Source: CAVDHB01 sp963608705 (GTDB lineage Bacteria; Bacteroidota; Bacteroidia; Bacteroidales; Bacteroidaceae). From it: a DNA stretch of 64,000 bases. The notes beneath the pieces are model-generated. The model was given only the letters and a program-made list of their open reading frames with translations. It was not told where the DNA came from and searched no databases. Of this stretch, positions 25,638 to 35,075 are shown one piece after another; positions within the stretch are counted from its first letter, which is position 1, and each line of letters opens with the position of its first letter. The DNA lies in the NCBI GenBank assembly GCA_963608705.1, contig CAVDHB010000041.1:1-64000 (forward strand), written 5' to 3'. The translations under genes were made by a program, and so were the position numbers.

Positions 25638-26252
25638 ATGAAACAGATAAAAGTAATAATGACAGCTTTGCTGTTTGTGGGCGGTGGATGCTTTACAAAT
25701 GTACAGGCTCAGAATTGGGGTGGCATATTAGGAGGTATAGCTTCCGCTATTGCAGGAAAGAAAGCTGTGAATGAAAATTCTGTGGTGGGAACGTGGACTT
25801 ATGTGAAGCCTGCCTGCAAGTTTGAGAGCGACAATGTGCTGGCCGGATTGGGTGGCAAGGTCGCAGAGAGCAAGTTGGAAGAGAAAATGCAGGAGGAATT
25901 GGACAAGTATGGACTCTCTAAAATAGGATGCTCTTTCACATTCAATGAGGATAAAACCTTTAAATATAATATAGGCAAGCTGAGTCGTCAGGGTACTTAC
26001 ACTGTGGATACTGAGAAGAAACAGATCGTGCTGAAACCGAGATTGGGAAAAGCACAGACTGTCATGGTGGAATTCTCTGGGGCAGATAAGATGAGTGTTT
26101 TCTTTGATGCGGACGGTTTGATGAAGTTGGTACAGGGCGCTTCTAAATTGGTGTCTAAGTCATCTTCTAACAAGACACTCTCGTTACTTTCCACGCTTAC
26201 TGAACAATACAAAGGTGTGGATTTGGGAGTAGAATTACAGAAAACGGAATAA
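25638..26252 (+). CDS. secreted lipocalin-like DUF4923 family protein
   Basis: 204 residues with a signal peptide (MTALLFVGGGCFTNVQAQ). The segment VVGTWTYVKPACKFES near residues 49-64 starts a beta-barrel domain of the lipocalin-like type, a pattern I associate with DUF4923, a Bacteroidales family of unknown function. A repeated pattern of short strands with charged turns follows (CSFTFNEDKTFKYNIG, RQGTYTVDTEKKQIVL). It contains two Cys in the mature part (positions near 59 and 94). It is probably periplasmic. It is followed after 21 bases by the nucleotidyltransferase gene and has its own promoter. Confidence 0.65.
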   Translation: MKQIKVIMTALLFVGGGCFTNVQAQNWGGILGGIASAIAGKKAVNENSVVGTWTYVKPACKFESDNVLAGLGGKVAESKLEEKMQEELDKYGLSKIGCSFTFNEDKTFKYNIGKLSRQGTYTVDTEKKQIVLKPRLGKAQTVMVEFSGADKMSVFFDADGLMKLVQGASKLVSKSSSNKTLSLLSTLTEQYKGVDLGVELQKTE

Positions 26253-26273
26253 CTAACTTAATACATAGACTAA

Positions 26274-27185
26274 ATGAAACCTACATTGTTTTTGTTGGCG
26301 GCTGGAATGGGAAGCCGCTACGGTGGTTTGAAACAGTTGGACGGACTGGGACCCAACGGAGAAACTATCATGGATTATTCTATTTATGACGCTATCCGTG
26401 CTGGATTCGGGAAATTGGTGTTCGTTATCCGCAAGGACTTCGAACAGGAATTCCGTGACAAGGTGCTGAGTAAATATGAAAATCATATTCCGTGTGAAGT
26501 AGTGTTCCAGTCTTTGGATAAAATACCGGCTGGATTCACAGTGCCTGAGGGCAGAACAAAGCCTTGGGGTACGAACCACGCTTTGATGATGGGCGAGGGT
26601 GCTATTCATGAGCCGTTCGCCATTATTAACTGCGATGACTTCTATGGCCACGACACATTCAAGCAAATCGGCAAGTTCTTGAGCGAGCTTCCCGAAGGTG
26701 CGAAGAATACATACGCTATGGTGGGCTTCCGTGTGGGCAATACTTTGTCTGAGAGTGGAACAGTGTCCCGTGGTGTATGCGCTATGGACGGCGACCGCTA
26801 CTTGACAGACGTAGTGGAGCGTACGGAAATCGAGCGTCATGACGGTACAGTACAGTATAAGGATGAGAATGGCAAATGGGTGTCTATCGCTGACGAGACT
26901 CCTGTGAGCATGAACGTATGGGGCTTTACACCTGACTACTTCGATTATTCCAACAAGTATTTTGTGGATTTCTTGAATAGTGAGTCTACAAAGAAGAACA
27001 TCAAGGCTGAATACTTGATTCCTACGGTGGTAAATACCTTGGTAAAAGAGAAAAAGGCCACGGTAAAGGTATTGGATACGACAAGTAAATGGTTTGGTGT
27101 GACTTATTCCAAAGACCGTCCTGAAGTGGTGGCGAAAATTAAGGCATTGGTAGACGCTGGCGAATATCCCGCCAAATTGTTTTAA
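26274..27185 (+). CDS. sugar-1-phosphate nucleotidyltransferase family protein
   Basis: 303 residues of the NTP-transferase fold. The N-terminus has the signature LFLLAAGMGSRYGGLKQLDG, a variant of L-A-A-G-x-G-(T/S)-R-x-x-P-x-x-K. The base- and metal-binding acid appears in INCDDFYGHDTF near residues 120-131, and DETPVSMNVWGFTPDYFDY near 211-229 belongs to the product-binding half. It should couple a sugar phosphate to NTP to give an NDP-sugar for glycan synthesis. The specific sugar is not evident. It is probably cotranscribed with the DUF4923 gene. Confidence 0.82.
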   Translation: MKPTLFLLAAGMGSRYGGLKQLDGLGPNGETIMDYSIYDAIRAGFGKLVFVIRKDFEQEFRDKVLSKYENHIPCEVVFQSLDKIPAGFTVPEGRTKPWGTNHALMMGEGAIHEPFAIINCDDFYGHDTFKQIGKFLSELPEGAKNTYAMVGFRVGNTLSESGTVSRGVCAMDGDRYLTDVVERTEIERHDGTVQYKDENGKWVSIADETPVSMNVWGFTPDYFDYSNKYFVDFLNSESTKKNIKAEYLIPTVVNTLVKEKKATVKVLDTTSKWFGVTYSKDRPEVVAKIKALVDAGEYPAKLF

Positions 27186-27199
27186 TCAGTCAATAAAAG

Positions 27200-27220
27200 A
27201 GGAGTTTACACTCCTTTTTA
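27200..27220 (+). terminator. short terminator after the nucleotidyltransferase
   Basis: Stem aggagt (27200-27205) / actcct (27210-27215) followed by TTTTTA. The stronger hairpin at 27231 follows at once. Confidence 0.7.
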
Positions 27221-27230
27221 AATGATATGG

Positions 27231-27300
27231 AAGGAGCAGACTGTCCGCTGTGAATTATTATTCATCAGCATATAATCTGCTCCTTTTTAATTGATGTTTA
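27231..27300 (+). terminator. second terminator after the nucleotidyltransferase
   Basis: Stem aaggagcaga (27231-27240) with tctgctcctt (27286-27295), a perfect 10-bp pair with a 45-base loop and a T tract. Two terminators in series isolate the ABC-F gene. Confidence 0.7.
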
Positions 27301-27319
27301 TTCCAGAAGGTAAAAAGAA

Positions 27320-29281
27320 GTGATTTCCGTAGATAATCTGACGGTGGAGTTTGGCACCGTCCCGCTTTATACTGACGTTAGTTTTGTCATCAACGAGAAA
27401 GACCGCATTGCGCTTGTGGGCAAGAATGGTGCGGGAAAGTCTACGTTGATGAAGATTTTAGTTGGATTGCAACAGCCTACTTCAGGTACTGTCTCCATTT
27501 CCAAGGATACTACTATCGGGTATCTGCCGCAGGTGATGGTGCTGAGCGACGGACATACCGTGATGGAGGATGCCGAGACGGTATTCGCCGACATTCACGG
27601 ACTGAAAGACAAGGTGGATGCGTTGAACAAAGAGTTGGTGGAGCGTACGGATTACGAGACGGACAGCTACATGGACTTGGTGGAGCGATTCACCAGGGCG
27701 CAAGAGCAATACCAAATGGCTGGTGGAGAGAACTATCGGGGAGAGATTGAGAAGACATTGCTGGGTCTGGGATTCACTCGTCAGGATTTCGACCGCCCTA
27801 CCAGTGAGTTCAGTGGGGGATGGAGAATGCGTATTGAGTTGGCGAAACTTTTGTTGCGTAAGCCGGACGTTTTGCTACTTGACGAGCCTACCAACCATTT
27901 GGATATTGAGAGTATACAATGGTTGGAGAATTTCTTGATAAACAGGGCGAAGGCATTGGTATTGATTAGCCATGACCGGGCGTTTATCAATAATGTGACC
28001 AACCGTACGATAGAGATTTCCTGTGGGCATATCTATGATTATCGGGTGAAGTATGATGAGTTTGTGACACTCCGGGAAGAACGCCGGGAGCAACAACTTC
28101 ACGCCTATGAAAACCAGCAGAAGAAGATTGCGGACATGAAAGCGTTCATTGAGCGTTTCCGCTATAAGCCGACCAAGGCGGTACAGGTACAGATGCGTAT
28201 CAAGCAGCTGGAGAAGATAGTGCCGATTCAAGTAGATGAAGTAGACCGTTCTTCTTTGCGTCTGAAATTCCCTCCCTGTCTGCGCAGTGGCGATTTCCCG
28301 CTGATTTGTGAGGAGGTGAAGAAGGCATACGGTTCTCATCTCATTTTCGACCACGTGAATTTCCGCATCCGAAGAGGTGAGAAAGTCGCTTTCGTGGGTA
28401 AGAATGGTGAGGGTAAGTCTACGCTGGTGAAGTGCATCATGGGGCAGATTCCTTACGAGGGAGAGTTGAAAGTGGGACACAATGTGCAGATAGGCTATTT
28501 CGCACAGAACCAGGCGCAGCTTCTTGACGGAGAGTTGAGCATCTACGACACGATTGACCAGGTGGCTAAAGGACCGGTGCGTCTGAAGATAAACGACATC
28601 TTGGGTGCATTCATGTTCGGAGGTGAGATTTCTGAGAAGAAGGTGAAGGTGCTTTCTGGAGGAGAGCGAAGTCGTCTGGCCATGATTAAACTGCTGTTGG
28701 AGCCGGTGAACTTCTTGATTCTCGATGAGCCAACTAACCACTTGGACATACGTTCGAAGGAAGTGCTGAAGAAAGCCATACAGGAGTTTGACGGTACAGC
28801 TGTCATCGTGAGCCACGACCGTGAGTTCTTGGATGGATTGGTGACTAAGGTTTATGAGTTCGGTGGTGGACAAGTGAGAGAGCATTTAGGCGGTATCTAC
28901 GACTTCTTGCGCAGCCGGAATATCGGTTCGTTGGACGATCTGTCCAAACGGACGGAAGAGACTCCGAAGGTGGAAGTTACTCCCGTGGTGGAGAAAAAAG
29001 AATCGGAAAAGCCAATCGCTCCCAAACCTACGCTCAGTTATGAGGAAATGAAGGAGCAGGCGAGAGTACTTCGGAAGAAAGAGAAAGAGGTGGAAACCTG
29101 TGAGCGTAATATCGCCAAATTAGAGAAAGAGCAGAAAGAGTTGGAGGCCAAGATGGCTACGGCGGAGGGTGCTTCGGATACGAAACTCTTCACACGCTAT
29201 GACGAGGTGAAAAAGCAAATTGCCAAGGAAGAGGAACATTGGGAGCAAGCCTCCGAGGAATTAGACAAATTAAAGGGATAA
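27320..29281 (+). CDS. ABC-F family ATP-binding protein (Uup/EttA/YdiF-like)
   Basis: 653 residues with two ABC ATPase domains and no membrane segment. Domain 1: Walker A GKNGAGKST (34-42), signature FSGGWRMRIELAK, Walker B LLLDEPTNHLD. Domain 2: Walker A GKNGEGKST near 362-370, signature LSGGERSRLAMIK, Walker B ILDEPTNHLD. The arginine/lysine-rich linker RYKPTKAVQVQMRIKQLEK between domains is typical of ABC-F. A charged coiled coil of about 80 residues ends the protein, as in Uup/YdiF. ABC-F proteins act on the ribosome E site to modulate translation. The start codon is GTG at 27320; ISVDNLTVEFG begins directly after it. Confidence 0.93.
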   Translation: MISVDNLTVEFGTVPLYTDVSFVINEKDRIALVGKNGAGKSTLMKILVGLQQPTSGTVSISKDTTIGYLPQVMVLSDGHTVMEDAETVFADIHGLKDKVDALNKELVERTDYETDSYMDLVERFTRAQEQYQMAGGENYRGEIEKTLLGLGFTRQDFDRPTSEFSGGWRMRIELAKLLLRKPDVLLLDEPTNHLDIESIQWLENFLINRAKALVLISHDRAFINNVTNRTIEISCGHIYDYRVKYDEFVTLREERREQQLHAYENQQKKIADMKAFIERFRYKPTKAVQVQMRIKQLEKIVPIQVDEVDRSSLRLKFPPCLRSGDFPLICEEVKKAYGSHLIFDHVNFRIRRGEKVAFVGKNGEGKSTLVKCIMGQIPYEGELKVGHNVQIGYFAQNQAQLLDGELSIYDTIDQVAKGPVRLKINDILGAFMFGGEISEKKVKVLSGGERSRLAMIKLLLEPVNFLILDEPTNHLDIRSKEVLKKAIQEFDGTAVIVSHDREFLDGLVTKVYEFGGGQVREHLGGIYDFLRSRNIGSLDDLSKRTEETPKVEVTPVVEKKESEKPIAPKPTLSYEEMKEQARVLRKKEKEVETCERNIAKLEKEQKELEAKMATAEGASDTKLFTRYDEVKKQIAKEEEHWEQASEELDKLKG

Positions 29282-29305
29282 TAATTTATTAATACAGGAT
29301 AAACA

Positions 29306-31342
29306 ATGAATTTAAAGTATGTGTTGCCCATCCTTGCGATGGGAGCGATGACCTACACACAGGCCAGCGCAAAGAAGACTTTAAAGTCTGGAATCAGTCT
29401 GGAGAATCTGGACCGCACGGCGAAACCGGGTACAGACTTTTACCAGTTCGCTTGTGGCGGATGGATTAAGAACAATCCGATGCCCGCAGACCGTTCACGC
29501 TATGGCACCTTTGATGTCTTGGCAGAGAATTGCACGAAACAGGTGCAGGGATTGATTCAGGAGCTTTCTTCCAAGAAACAGTCCAAGGGTTCTGTGGCAC
29601 AGAAAATAGGGTCGCTCTATAGACTTGCCATGGACAGTGTGCGCTTGAACGAACAGAAGATGGCACCTGTGTTGCCTTTGCTGAAGACTATTTCCGAAGT
29701 GAAGACTAATGCGGAGGCTATGAAGCTGATGGCACAGTACCGTCTGATTGGTATGGGAGGCTTCTTCGGCGTGTATGTTGACGCAGACATGAAGGACAGT
29801 AAGAACAACTTGGTGCAGTTGTACCAGGGAGGTCTTACGTTGGGTGAGAAAGACTACTATATAGGCCGTGACGAGGCTACCTTGAAAGTACGTGAAGCCT
29901 ATAAGAAGCATATCGTGAATATGTTCAAATTGGCCGGATTCACAGAGGCTGAGGCCAAGGAGAAGATGCTTTCAGTCTTGAATATCGAGACCCGCTTGGC
30001 TATTGCTTCTTATTCCGCTACCGAGCAGCGTGACCCGGCTTCCAATTATCATAAGATGGCGATTGAGAAGCTGTATGCGGACTATTCCGGCATTGACTGG
30101 AAGTCTTATTTCTCTATTCTCGGTATCACGGGAATCAAGGAAATCAGCGTGTCTCAGCCTGAGCCTATCCATGAGGTAGAACGAATCTTGGCGGAAGTGC
30201 CTACCTCTCAGATTAAGGACTATATGCAATGGCAGGCACTTGATGCGGCAGCTTCCTTCCTGGACGATGCGACTCGTGCGGAGAATTTCAACTTCTATGG
30301 TCGTATATTGTCCGGCAGCAAGGAAGACCGTCCTCGTTGGAAACGTGCTGTGGGCGTTGTGAACGGAACCCTTGGTGAGGCTGTGGGACAGATGTACGTG
30401 AAGAAATACTTCCCGGAGTCTTCCAAGAAACGTATGGAACAGTTGGTGCATAATCTCCAAGTGGCCTTGGCTGAGCGTATCAAGGCGCAGGACTGGATGA
30501 GTGATTCCACGAAGAATGTGGCCATCGATAAACTGAATGCTTTTTACGTGAAAATCGGATATCCTAACAAGTGGAAAGACTATTCTTCCATGGATATTGA
30601 CGAGAACATCAGCTACTTCGCCAACATCATGCGTGCGAACGAATGGGGCTGGAAGGATATGTTACAACGCAAGTTGAACAAACCCGTTGACCGTGATGAA
30701 TGGGGTATGACTCCGCAGACGGTGAACGCTTACTACAATCCGACTACCAATGAAATCTGCTTCCCGGCAGGTATCCTGCAACCGCCTTTCTTCAATCCTG
30801 AGGCGGACGATGCTTGCAACTATGGTGCGATTGGTGTGGTCATCGGACATGAAATGACCCACGGATTTGATGACCAGGGAAGTCAGTTTGACAAGAACGG
30901 TAATTTCCGCAACTGGTGGTCTGCCTCCGACAAGGCTCGCTTCCAGGAGAAGACAAAAGCGTTGGCTGACTATTTCAGCAAAATCACAGTGTTGCCGGGC
31001 TTGAAGGCCAACGGTAAACTGACGCTTGGCGAGAACTTGGCCGACCACGGAGGCTTGAACATCGCTTATATCGCTTACAAAAACGCCACGAAGAACAATC
31101 CGCTGAAGACGGTGGACGGCTTCACTCCTGACCAGCGTTTCTATTTGGCTTATGCTACCTTGTGGGCTGGCAGTATCACGGATGAGCAGATTCGTGTGTA
31201 CACGAAGACCGATCCTCACTCTTTGGCAAAATGGCGTGTGGACGGTGCGCTTCCGCAGATTAACGAATGGTATGACGCATTTGGCATCACGGAGAAAGAT
31301 CCGATGTTTATTCCCAAAGACCAGCGTGTCAATGTGTGGTAA
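29306..31342 (+). CDS. pepO: M13 family zinc metallopeptidase (PepO/neprilysin-like)
   Basis: 678 residues with a signal peptide (YVLPILAMGAMTYTQASA), so periplasmic or secreted. Zinc ligands: HEMTH at about 515-519 and the third ligand in ENLADHGG near 576-583. The substrate-binding NAYYNPTTNEICFPAGI near 474-490 is a strong M13 signature. The N-terminal helical domain starts GTDFYQFACGGWIKNNPMP, again typical. The protein ends with the C-terminal consensus region (DQRVNVW), where family members normally have a conserved tryptophan. It cleaves oligopeptides. Gap to the ABC-F gene is 24 bases. Confidence 0.95.
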   Translation: MNLKYVLPILAMGAMTYTQASAKKTLKSGISLENLDRTAKPGTDFYQFACGGWIKNNPMPADRSRYGTFDVLAENCTKQVQGLIQELSSKKQSKGSVAQKIGSLYRLAMDSVRLNEQKMAPVLPLLKTISEVKTNAEAMKLMAQYRLIGMGGFFGVYVDADMKDSKNNLVQLYQGGLTLGEKDYYIGRDEATLKVREAYKKHIVNMFKLAGFTEAEAKEKMLSVLNIETRLAIASYSATEQRDPASNYHKMAIEKLYADYSGIDWKSYFSILGITGIKEISVSQPEPIHEVERILAEVPTSQIKDYMQWQALDAAASFLDDATRAENFNFYGRILSGSKEDRPRWKRAVGVVNGTLGEAVGQMYVKKYFPESSKKRMEQLVHNLQVALAERIKAQDWMSDSTKNVAIDKLNAFYVKIGYPNKWKDYSSMDIDENISYFANIMRANEWGWKDMLQRKLNKPVDRDEWGMTPQTVNAYYNPTTNEICFPAGILQPPFFNPEADDACNYGAIGVVIGHEMTHGFDDQGSQFDKNGNFRNWWSASDKARFQEKTKALADYFSKITVLPGLKANGKLTLGENLADHGGLNIAYIAYKNATKNNPLKTVDGFTPDQRFYLAYATLWAGSITDEQIRVYTKTDPHSLAKWRVDGALPQINEWYDAFGITEKDPMFIPKDQRVNVW

Positions 31343-31370
31343 GGAATAGAAAAGCATTATATCATCATAG

Positions 31371-31410
31371 AACCGCCGTTTCTCATGCAGAGAAACGGCG
31401 GTTTGTTTGT
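31371..31410 (+). terminator. pepO terminator
   Basis: Stem aaccgccgtttct (31371-31383) / agaaacggcggtt (31391-31403), perfect over 13 bp, followed by a T-rich stretch. Confidence 0.88.
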
Positions 31411-31484
31411 TTTGAAAAGGGATGATTGGGGAGTCATAAGTACACTTTTCTGTGATTTTATTTGGCTATTTCATTGAAAATGCA

Positions 31485-31492
31485 TAACTTTG
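31485..31492 (+). promoter_or_regulatory. -7 box of the DUF4861 gene
   Basis: TAACTTTG, 24 bases before ATG 31517. It overlaps the TTG codon at 31490 that begins the maximal open frame, so the true start must be 31517. Confidence 0.7.
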
Positions 31493-31516
31493 CTCTATAA
31501 GATAGACAAAACAGAT

Positions 31517-32755
31517 ATGAAGAAACCTTTATTAACTGTATGTGCGGTCGTATTGGCCAGCAGTGTATCGGCTTTTGCGAAAGATGTAAAAGTCGTTGTT
31601 TCTAACCCCTCTTCACTTGCATTTCATGATGAAATGGTGGAGGTGTCGATGCTGAAAGTGTCCAAGGAACTTGGCATGAAAGCACTTGACAGGGTGTTGG
31701 TAACAGATGCCCAGGGAAAGGAGATACCTTCTCAAATCACATACGATCATAAGTTGATATTCCAGACTTCATTGGAGTCGGGAAAATCTGCGACGTATAC
31801 GGTGAAGATAGGACAACCTGCGGCTTATGAGGTATATGTCACGGGCAAGCTGTACGCTCCCCGAAAGGATGACATGGCATGGGAAAATGACAAAATCTCC
31901 CTCAGGGCGTATGGCCCGGCTTTGCAGCGCTCCGGCGAGAAAGCCTATGGCTATGATTTGTGGGTAAAACGCACTCCTTATTTGGTGGTGGATGGAAGAT
32001 ATGCCACCGAATTGAGCCAGCGGAACTGGGACATCATGCACAAGATAGAAAAGATAGATAAGGAGATGGCAGACTATTATCTCAGCACGTTTTCTTATCA
32101 CTTGGAGCATGGAAGTGGCATGGATTGCTATGCGGTAGGTCCTACGCTGGGTGGTGGTACGAACGCACTACTGGACAAGAACGGGAAAATCGTGTATCCT
32201 TATTGTTGGAAGGAATCCAAGATATTGGACAACGGTCCCTTGCGCTTCACGGTGAGACTTACTTACAATCCGTTGAACGTGGACGGAAACAAGTCGGTGG
32301 TGGAGACCCGTCTGATTTCTCTTGACAAAGGTTCTTATTTGAACAAGGCGGAGATTCAGTATGAGGGTTTGAAAAAGACGACTCCTGTGGTGGGAGGCAT
32401 TGTACTCCATTCCACGGATGCAAAGGATTACACGATAGATGATAAGGACAGTTATGTAAGCTATAAAGACCCTACGGACAAGCCTTCCACAGCTGGACGG
32501 ATGTTTATCGGAGTACTGACTCCTGGAAAATCCAAAGGACAGGTGCAACTCTTTGATGAGGCAGAGTCCAAGCAGCGTGCGGGAGCCAAGGGACATGTGA
32601 TGAGTGTAAGTCAATACAAGCCGGGTACTACTTTCACGTACTATTTCGGCTTTGGATGGAATCACTACGATATGCCTGACCAAGCTACCTGGAACAAATA
32701 CCTGTCTGACTTCGCACAGAAATTGCGTACACCGTTGAAAGTCAAGGTGGAATGA
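31517..32755 (+). CDS. secreted DUF4861 family protein
   Basis: 412 residues beginning with a signal peptide (LLTVCAVVLASSVSAFA). The body looks all-beta with motifs such as WENDKISLRAYGPALQ, GKLYAPRKDDMAWEND and DCYAVGPTLGGGTNALLDK that I associate with DUF4861. That family is reported near polysaccharide lyases and unsaturated glucuronyl hydrolase-like genes, but none are present here. It is the first gene of a run followed by lemA (51 bases later). A role in carbohydrate processing is a guess. Confidence 0.65.
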   Translation: MKKPLLTVCAVVLASSVSAFAKDVKVVVSNPSSLAFHDEMVEVSMLKVSKELGMKALDRVLVTDAQGKEIPSQITYDHKLIFQTSLESGKSATYTVKIGQPAAYEVYVTGKLYAPRKDDMAWENDKISLRAYGPALQRSGEKAYGYDLWVKRTPYLVVDGRYATELSQRNWDIMHKIEKIDKEMADYYLSTFSYHLEHGSGMDCYAVGPTLGGGTNALLDKNGKIVYPYCWKESKILDNGPLRFTVRLTYNPLNVDGNKSVVETRLISLDKGSYLNKAEIQYEGLKKTTPVVGGIVLHSTDAKDYTIDDKDSYVSYKDPTDKPSTAGRMFIGVLTPGKSKGQVQLFDEAESKQRAGAKGHVMSVSQYKPGTTFTYYFGFGWNHYDMPDQATWNKYLSDFAQKLRTPLKVKVE

Positions 32756-32806
32756 CGGTCGTGTCGCAGGAGCTATACAATAATAACTCACTAAAAATAG
32801 AAAAAA

Positions 32807-33394
32807 ATGAAGAAACACTTGAAATGGATTATCCCGGTGCTGATACTTTGCTTTATCATCGGATGGGGAATTGGCGGTTATAACCGCCTTGTCAATCAAG
32901 AAGAGGCGGTGGATAACCAGTGGGCCAATGTCGAGACGCAATATCAGCGTCGGGCTGACCTTATTCCGAACCTTGTAAATACGGTAAAAGGCTATGCGGC
33001 ACACGAGAAGTCTACGTTGGAGGGTGTCATTCAGGCACGTAGTCAGGCTACACAAGTGAAAGTTGACCCTTCGAACCTTACGCCGGAGAAACTGGCGGAA
33101 TACCAGAAAGCCCAGGGAAACATCTCGGCGGCTTTGGGACGCTTGCTCATGATTACAGAGAACTATCCGCAGTTGAAGGCGGATCAGAACTTCTTGGCTT
33201 TGCAAGAGCAGCTGGAAGGCACGGAGAACCGTATCACGGTGGCTCGTAAAGACTTCAACGATGTGTCCAAGGCATACAATGTAAGTATCCGCCGTTTTCC
33301 TCGCAACATCTTAGCAGGATTGTTCGGCTTCGAGAAGAAAAGCTATTTCGAGGCGGCTGAAGGTGCAGAGAAAGCTCCGGAAGTCAAGTTCTGA
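32807..33394 (+). CDS. lemA: LemA family membrane protein
   Basis: 195 residues with one N-terminal membrane helix (WIIPVLILCFIIGWGIGGYN) and an antiparallel helical cytoplasmic or periplasmic domain. It contains the strongly conserved WANVETQYQRRADLIPNLV (residues ~40-58) and YPQLKADQNFLALQEQLEG (near 119-137), followed by NRITVARKDFNDVSKAYN. LemA proteins are widespread and of unclear role. They are often next to a TPM-domain gene, exactly as here (26 bases to the next gene). Confidence 0.93.
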   Translation: MKKHLKWIIPVLILCFIIGWGIGGYNRLVNQEEAVDNQWANVETQYQRRADLIPNLVNTVKGYAAHEKSTLEGVIQARSQATQVKVDPSNLTPEKLAEYQKAQGNISAALGRLLMITENYPQLKADQNFLALQEQLEGTENRITVARKDFNDVSKAYNVSIRRFPRNILAGLFGFEKKSYFEAAEGAEKAPEVKF

Positions 33395-33420
33395 CCATTA
33401 CACAACTATTAAAATAACGA

Positions 33421-34380
33421 ATGAAACGTATTCTTTTCTTGTTCCTTTTGCTCGGAATGAGTTGGCAGTTGCTCCTTGCGCAGAAGTCCATCCAGACATA
33501 TACGGTTGAGACAGTCCCTAATATGCACGTGGCTGACAATCGGTTGTATGTGTCTGACCCGAATGAGCTTCTCTCTCTTGCGGCCGCCGATACCATCAAC
33601 AGGCTGTGTGCCCGTTTGGAAAAGGAGACGGGAATAGAGACGGCGGTGGTGATGCTGCCGTCCATCGGGGAGGCGACTCCTTTTGATTTCTCCGTGGCAC
33701 TTTTCCGAAAATGGGGCTTGGGGAAGAAGAACAAGAATAACGGACTGCTGGTACTCTATGTGGAAGACCAGCGGAGCATCCGCTTCGAGACAGGCTATGG
33801 TATAGAGGGATTCTTGCCGGATGGTCTTGCGAAGCGTGTACAACTCAACTACATGATTCCTGCCTTTAAAAAGGGTGACCGGGATGCTGGAATGGTGAAT
33901 GGAATGACGGCAGTATATGGGATATTGAAAGACTCCATGAAGCCGGACAAGGAAGCCAAAGAAGGTGAGTCCGTATGGAATTATGTATTTTTGATAATGA
34001 CAATCGCGTTTTTCATCCTTGTGCCTACCATGTTAAGGAGAAGGAAAGAACGCTGTCCGAAGTGCGGAAGGCATACACTGAAAAAGGTGAAGGGGCAAGT
34101 GACGGTCAGTGGCCAGCAATCGCCCGTGCCGATGGATGTGTATAAGTGTACGCACTGCGGATACACAACCACCCGCAGACATGACCCGGACAGGGACGAT
34201 GACAACCAGCGTCCCTCTGGAGGAGGCGGACTGTTGGAAGGGCTGTTGTTAGGCTCGTTCCTTGGCAGTGCCTTTGGTCATGGCAGAAGCGGAGGCGACT
34301 ATGGAGGCGGTGGCTTCGATGGTGGCGGAAGCTTCGGAGGTGGAGATACCGGCGGAGGAGGTTCAGACTCCAGTTGGTGA
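33421..34380 (+). CDS. TPM domain protein (YgcG family) with zinc ribbon and Gly-rich tail
   Basis: 319 residues. After a signal peptide (residues ~1-20) comes a TPM domain: DPNELLSLAAADTINRLC, VMLPSIGEATPFDFSVALF and RSIRFETGYGIEGFLPDG. A membrane helix lies near 184-200 (VFLIMTIAFFILVPTML). Next is a cytoplasmic CPKCGRHTLKK ... YKCTHCGYT four-Cys zinc ribbon (about 208-245). The end is a low-complexity Gly/Ser region (GGGGFDGGGSFGGGDTGGGG, near 296-315) closing SDSSW. TPM proteins have been linked to membrane protein quality control (photosystem repair in plants). The zinc ribbon between helix and tail is a common but not universal addition. Confidence 0.85.
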   Translation: MKRILFLFLLLGMSWQLLLAQKSIQTYTVETVPNMHVADNRLYVSDPNELLSLAAADTINRLCARLEKETGIETAVVMLPSIGEATPFDFSVALFRKWGLGKKNKNNGLLVLYVEDQRSIRFETGYGIEGFLPDGLAKRVQLNYMIPAFKKGDRDAGMVNGMTAVYGILKDSMKPDKEAKEGESVWNYVFLIMTIAFFILVPTMLRRRKERCPKCGRHTLKKVKGQVTVSGQQSPVPMDVYKCTHCGYTTTRRHDPDRDDDNQRPSGGGGLLEGLLLGSFLGSAFGHGRSGGDYGGGGFDGGGSFGGGDTGGGGSDSSW

Positions 34381-34479
34381 GTCTGTGCGTCTTTGTCCGG
34401 TGTCGCTTAAAAACGATGGCAGGAGGTTTTCCAGAATCCAATGGTGGAGGATGGGTATCCTGCGGGTAAAGACGGTACA

Positions 34480-34995
34480 ATGGTAAAGAAGTTACTGCTC
34501 TTATCAGTATTCGTGGCAGCAGGTTTATCTTGTATGCACGGTAAGAAACAAGTGAAAAAAGGTAGAGCCTCCTATTATTCTTCCGCATTGGAAGGACGGA
34601 GGACAAGCAACGGCGACATTTATTCGGGAGACGCATTGACCTGTGCGCACCGCACCCTGCCTTTCGGCACCTTGCTGAAAGTAAGGAATCCCAAGAATAA
34701 CCGGGAGGTTATAGTCAAGGTCAATGACCGAGGTCCCTTTGTGAGGGGAAGGATGATAGACCTTTCCTACGCTGCGGCAAAGCAGTTGGGATTTGTTTCC
34801 AATGGAATCGCCATGGTGGAAGTTTCCCGCTATAATGAGGAGAACATTCCTTTCAGAGATGCGGGGAGTGTGAACTGGATAGCCAATGTGAAAATCCCGT
34901 TGCCTAAACCGAAACAACCCGTTCCCCATTATCGGATAATGAAGAGCCAAATGGCGAAACTGAAGAGTCCGTTGTCGGGACGTGGTACAATGTAA
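34480..34995 (+). CDS. rlpA: RlpA-like septal ring lytic transglycosylase (DPBB domain)
   Basis: 171 residues from ATG 34480; the frame is open to 34441 but the preferred start gives a clean signal peptide with lipobox-like GLSC (Cys18). The double-psi beta-barrel contains KKGRASYYSSALEGRRTSNG, ALTCAHRTLPFGTLLKVRN and VKVNDRGPFVRGRMIDLSYA. The acidic and basic residues of the DRGPF motif, important in RlpA glycan cleavage, are intact. No SPOR domain follows, so it is a minimal form. It acts on denuded peptidoglycan strands or is a related wall protein. 99 bases separate it from the TPM gene. Confidence 0.85.
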   Translation: MVKKLLLLSVFVAAGLSCMHGKKQVKKGRASYYSSALEGRRTSNGDIYSGDALTCAHRTLPFGTLLKVRNPKNNREVIVKVNDRGPFVRGRMIDLSYAAAKQLGFVSNGIAMVEVSRYNEENIPFRDAGSVNWIANVKIPLPKPKQPVPHYRIMKSQMAKLKSPLSGRGTM

Positions 34996-35024
34996 CACAT
35001 AATACATTCATATATTTCGGACAG

Positions 35025-35070
35025 GAGGTTGTGTCGTAATTAAGTTCTACGGTGCAACCTCTTCATTTTG
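35025..35070 (+). terminator. rlpA-side hairpin, left member of an inverted pair
   Basis: Stem gaggttg (35025-35031) / caacctc (35055-35061), followed by TTCATTTTG. The inner part can also pair (cgta/tacg). Its reverse complement recurs with about 35 of 40 matching bases at 35482-35526, so the two hairpins are inverted copies of each other on the two sides of the array. Confidence 0.7.
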
Positions 35071-35075
35071 TTAAG

